Under the pieces are notes generated by a model. That model saw only the letters and a program-made list of their open reading frames with translations. It was not told the DNA's origin and ran no database searches. DNA of 6,638 bases from Cytophagales bacterium (GTDB lineage: Bacteria > Bacteroidota > Bacteroidia > Cytophagales > UBA9547). Position numbers and translations under genes: made by a program. The DNA lies in contig DMUD01000013.1 of assembly GCA_003476475.1 (NCBI GenBank), positions 1-6,638 of the forward strand. The letters run 5' to 3'. Shown here piece by piece: positions 5,619-6,638 of the stretch; the stretch's first letter is position 1; each line of letters starts with the position of its first letter.

Positions 5619-6638
5619 GCCATCTCAGTCAGTGATTTGACATGAGGGCCTAAAAAAAGCCTAGCATACATGCGAATAATTGACAACCCATCGATGATAA
5701 AACTAAGCGTAACGAAACATGCCAATACAATTTGGTCTTCCTGAATGTGACTAAAAATCAAATCCTCGCCTATAAAAGTAGGTGTGATTGGGAAACCAGA
5801 AAGTCCCAAACAGGAGAGCAAAAAACTGAGCGCCAAAACAGGATAGCGATAAGAATATCCTTGATAATGAGTTAAATTTAAATCATTTTCAAAATATTTC
5901 AATATTTTAATGCAAATATATCCTAAGGCACCAGCCACCATAACCCCGCTCATATACATATATATATCTGTAAAATCGAAATTTCCATTGAATGCTATTG
6001 CTAATGCTACCCACAAGTGATTCATGATAACAAGCAACCAAGCCTTTTCTACATTGCTTTTTTCGGCAAATGATTTGAATACCTTCAACAGTCCAATCAA
6101 GGAAAAAACAAAAGGCAAATACTCGCCCAAGCCAGGCTTAATCAATTCTTTGTGATATACGCTGAACAAACCTACAAGATAGGTGGGAAGAAAAAACCAC
6201 CAAATGTAGCCCATTTGGATAAAATTCAACTTTCTACCTACCCATTTCAAGGGTCGCCAATAGATGTTGTAGGTAATACTGTCAAGATGCCATTCTTGCA
6301 AACACAAAATAAAAAAAGTGTTTTCCACCCACTTGGGCACATAATCTTCGATGGTAAGCGGCCTAGGAACAAAGTTGAAAAATTGTTCTTTTATAAGGTA
6401 GCTTACAATAGAGGGAGAAACTAGTAACTGATAAGTACGCAAAAAAGCATTGCCTGCAAAATGAATCAAGGCCACGTCTTTCCAACCCAAAGCCATTTCA
6501 ATAAATATCAAACCTATTTGGGCAATAGAGGCATATGCAATCTGACTTTTCACGGAAGACTGCACCCTTGCTATTCCATTGGCAAGTAAACAAGTACAAA
6601 ATCCAATTAAAGCTATCAGAATACGTACCAAAAGTTGG
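5603..6638 (-). CDS. NuoL/DabB-like proton-conducting membrane protein, C-terminal part
   Basis: The frame is open to the right edge; the TTG at 6629-6631 is an internal leucine codon and is numbered 1 here. About 342 residues are visible, very hydrophobic, with roughly eight to ten membrane segments. Residues 25-75 match the core of complex I/Mrp antiporter-like subunits (PF00361): SSVKSQIAYASIAQIG with a channel lysine at 28, then a helix containing IHFAGNAF. Residues 116-130 (LDSITYNIYWRPLKW) resemble the C-terminal helix region of NuoL. Residues about 193-330 again look like an antiporter module: NVEKAWLLVIMNHLW with Lys196, then HYQGYSYRYP, then LSGFPITPTFIGEDLIF. Such proteins translocate protons within complex I or Mrp, or work with DabA in inorganic-carbon uptake. 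No other complex I gene is visible. It is the last gene of its unit and converges on the small coiled-coil gene, with no clear terminator between them. Confidence 0.75.
   Translation of the reverse strand, partial: QLLVRILIALIGFCTCLLANGIARVQSSVKSQIAYASIAQIGLIFIEMALGWKDVALIHFAGNAFLRTYQLLVSPSIVSYLIKEQFFNFVPRPLTIEDYVPKWVENTFFILCLQEWHLDSITYNIYWRPLKWVGRKLNFIQMGYIWWFFLPTYLVGLFSVYHKELIKPGLGEYLPFVFSLIGLLKVFKSFAEKSNVEKAWLLVIMNHLWVALAIAFNGNFDFTDIYMYMSGVMVAGALGYICIKILKYFENDLNLTHYQGYSYRYPVLALSFLLSCLGLSGFPITPTFIGEDLIFSHIQEDQIVLACFVTLSFIIDGLSIIRMYARLFLGPHVKSLTEMAYRSA

Noticed and set aside
5644..5663. AGGC...GCCT hairpin around an A7 run near the end of the NuoL-like gene, considered as a terminator for the small plus-strand gene
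   Set aside because: The stem is only about four pairs, the loop holds the A run, and no T run follows on the plus strand. It lies inside the opposing coding sequence.

Overview
The window looks like chromosomal DNA from a Bacteroidota bacterium, probably an environmental, Cytophagales-like lineage (the order is a guess). Three signs support the phylum. The large secreted glycosidase ends in a type IX secretion (T9SS) type A sorting domain. Promoters match the Bacteroidota consensus (TTTG near -33, TAnnTTTG near -7). The DNA is AT-rich, with A-rich rather than Shine-Dalgarno leaders. Coding is dense and no gene-free stretch exceeds 300 bases.

Layout, left to right. (1) Bases 1-695, plus strand: the 3' end of a DUF4139 (MuiA-like) protein. 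(2) Bases 689-845: a compact tRNA-Arg(ACG) transcription unit. Its promoter overlaps the DUF4139 stop codon, and a perfect 16-bp hairpin lies 4 bases after the tRNA; the hairpin also ends the antiporter transcript arriving from the other side. (3) Bases 868-2331, minus strand: a CPA1-type K+/H+ (or Na+/H+) antiporter with a C-terminal RCK_C/TrkA_C domain. (4) Bases 2460-2489: a hairpin terminator for the next gene. (5) Bases 2509-5073, minus strand: an 854-residue T9SS-secreted GH18 chitinase-like enzyme with Ig-like and PKD-like modules. (6) A 143-bp divergent spacer carrying the GH18 promoter. (7) Bases 5217-5618, plus strand: a small coiled-coil protein of unknown function. (8) From base 5603 past the right edge, minus strand: the C-terminal part of a NuoL/DabB-like proton-channel protein that appears to carry parts of two antiporter-type modules.

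The genes do not form one operon. Most are separated by terminators or by convergent or divergent orientation. The GH18 enzyme would degrade chitin or related N-acetylglucosamine polymers outside the cell, the antiporter would handle cation and pH homeostasis, and the NuoL-like protein would move protons or serve inorganic-carbon uptake. No mobile element, CRISPR array, integrase or phage gene was seen. The most unusual items are the composite NuoL-like protein and the alanine that replaces the first acidic residue of the GH18 motif.
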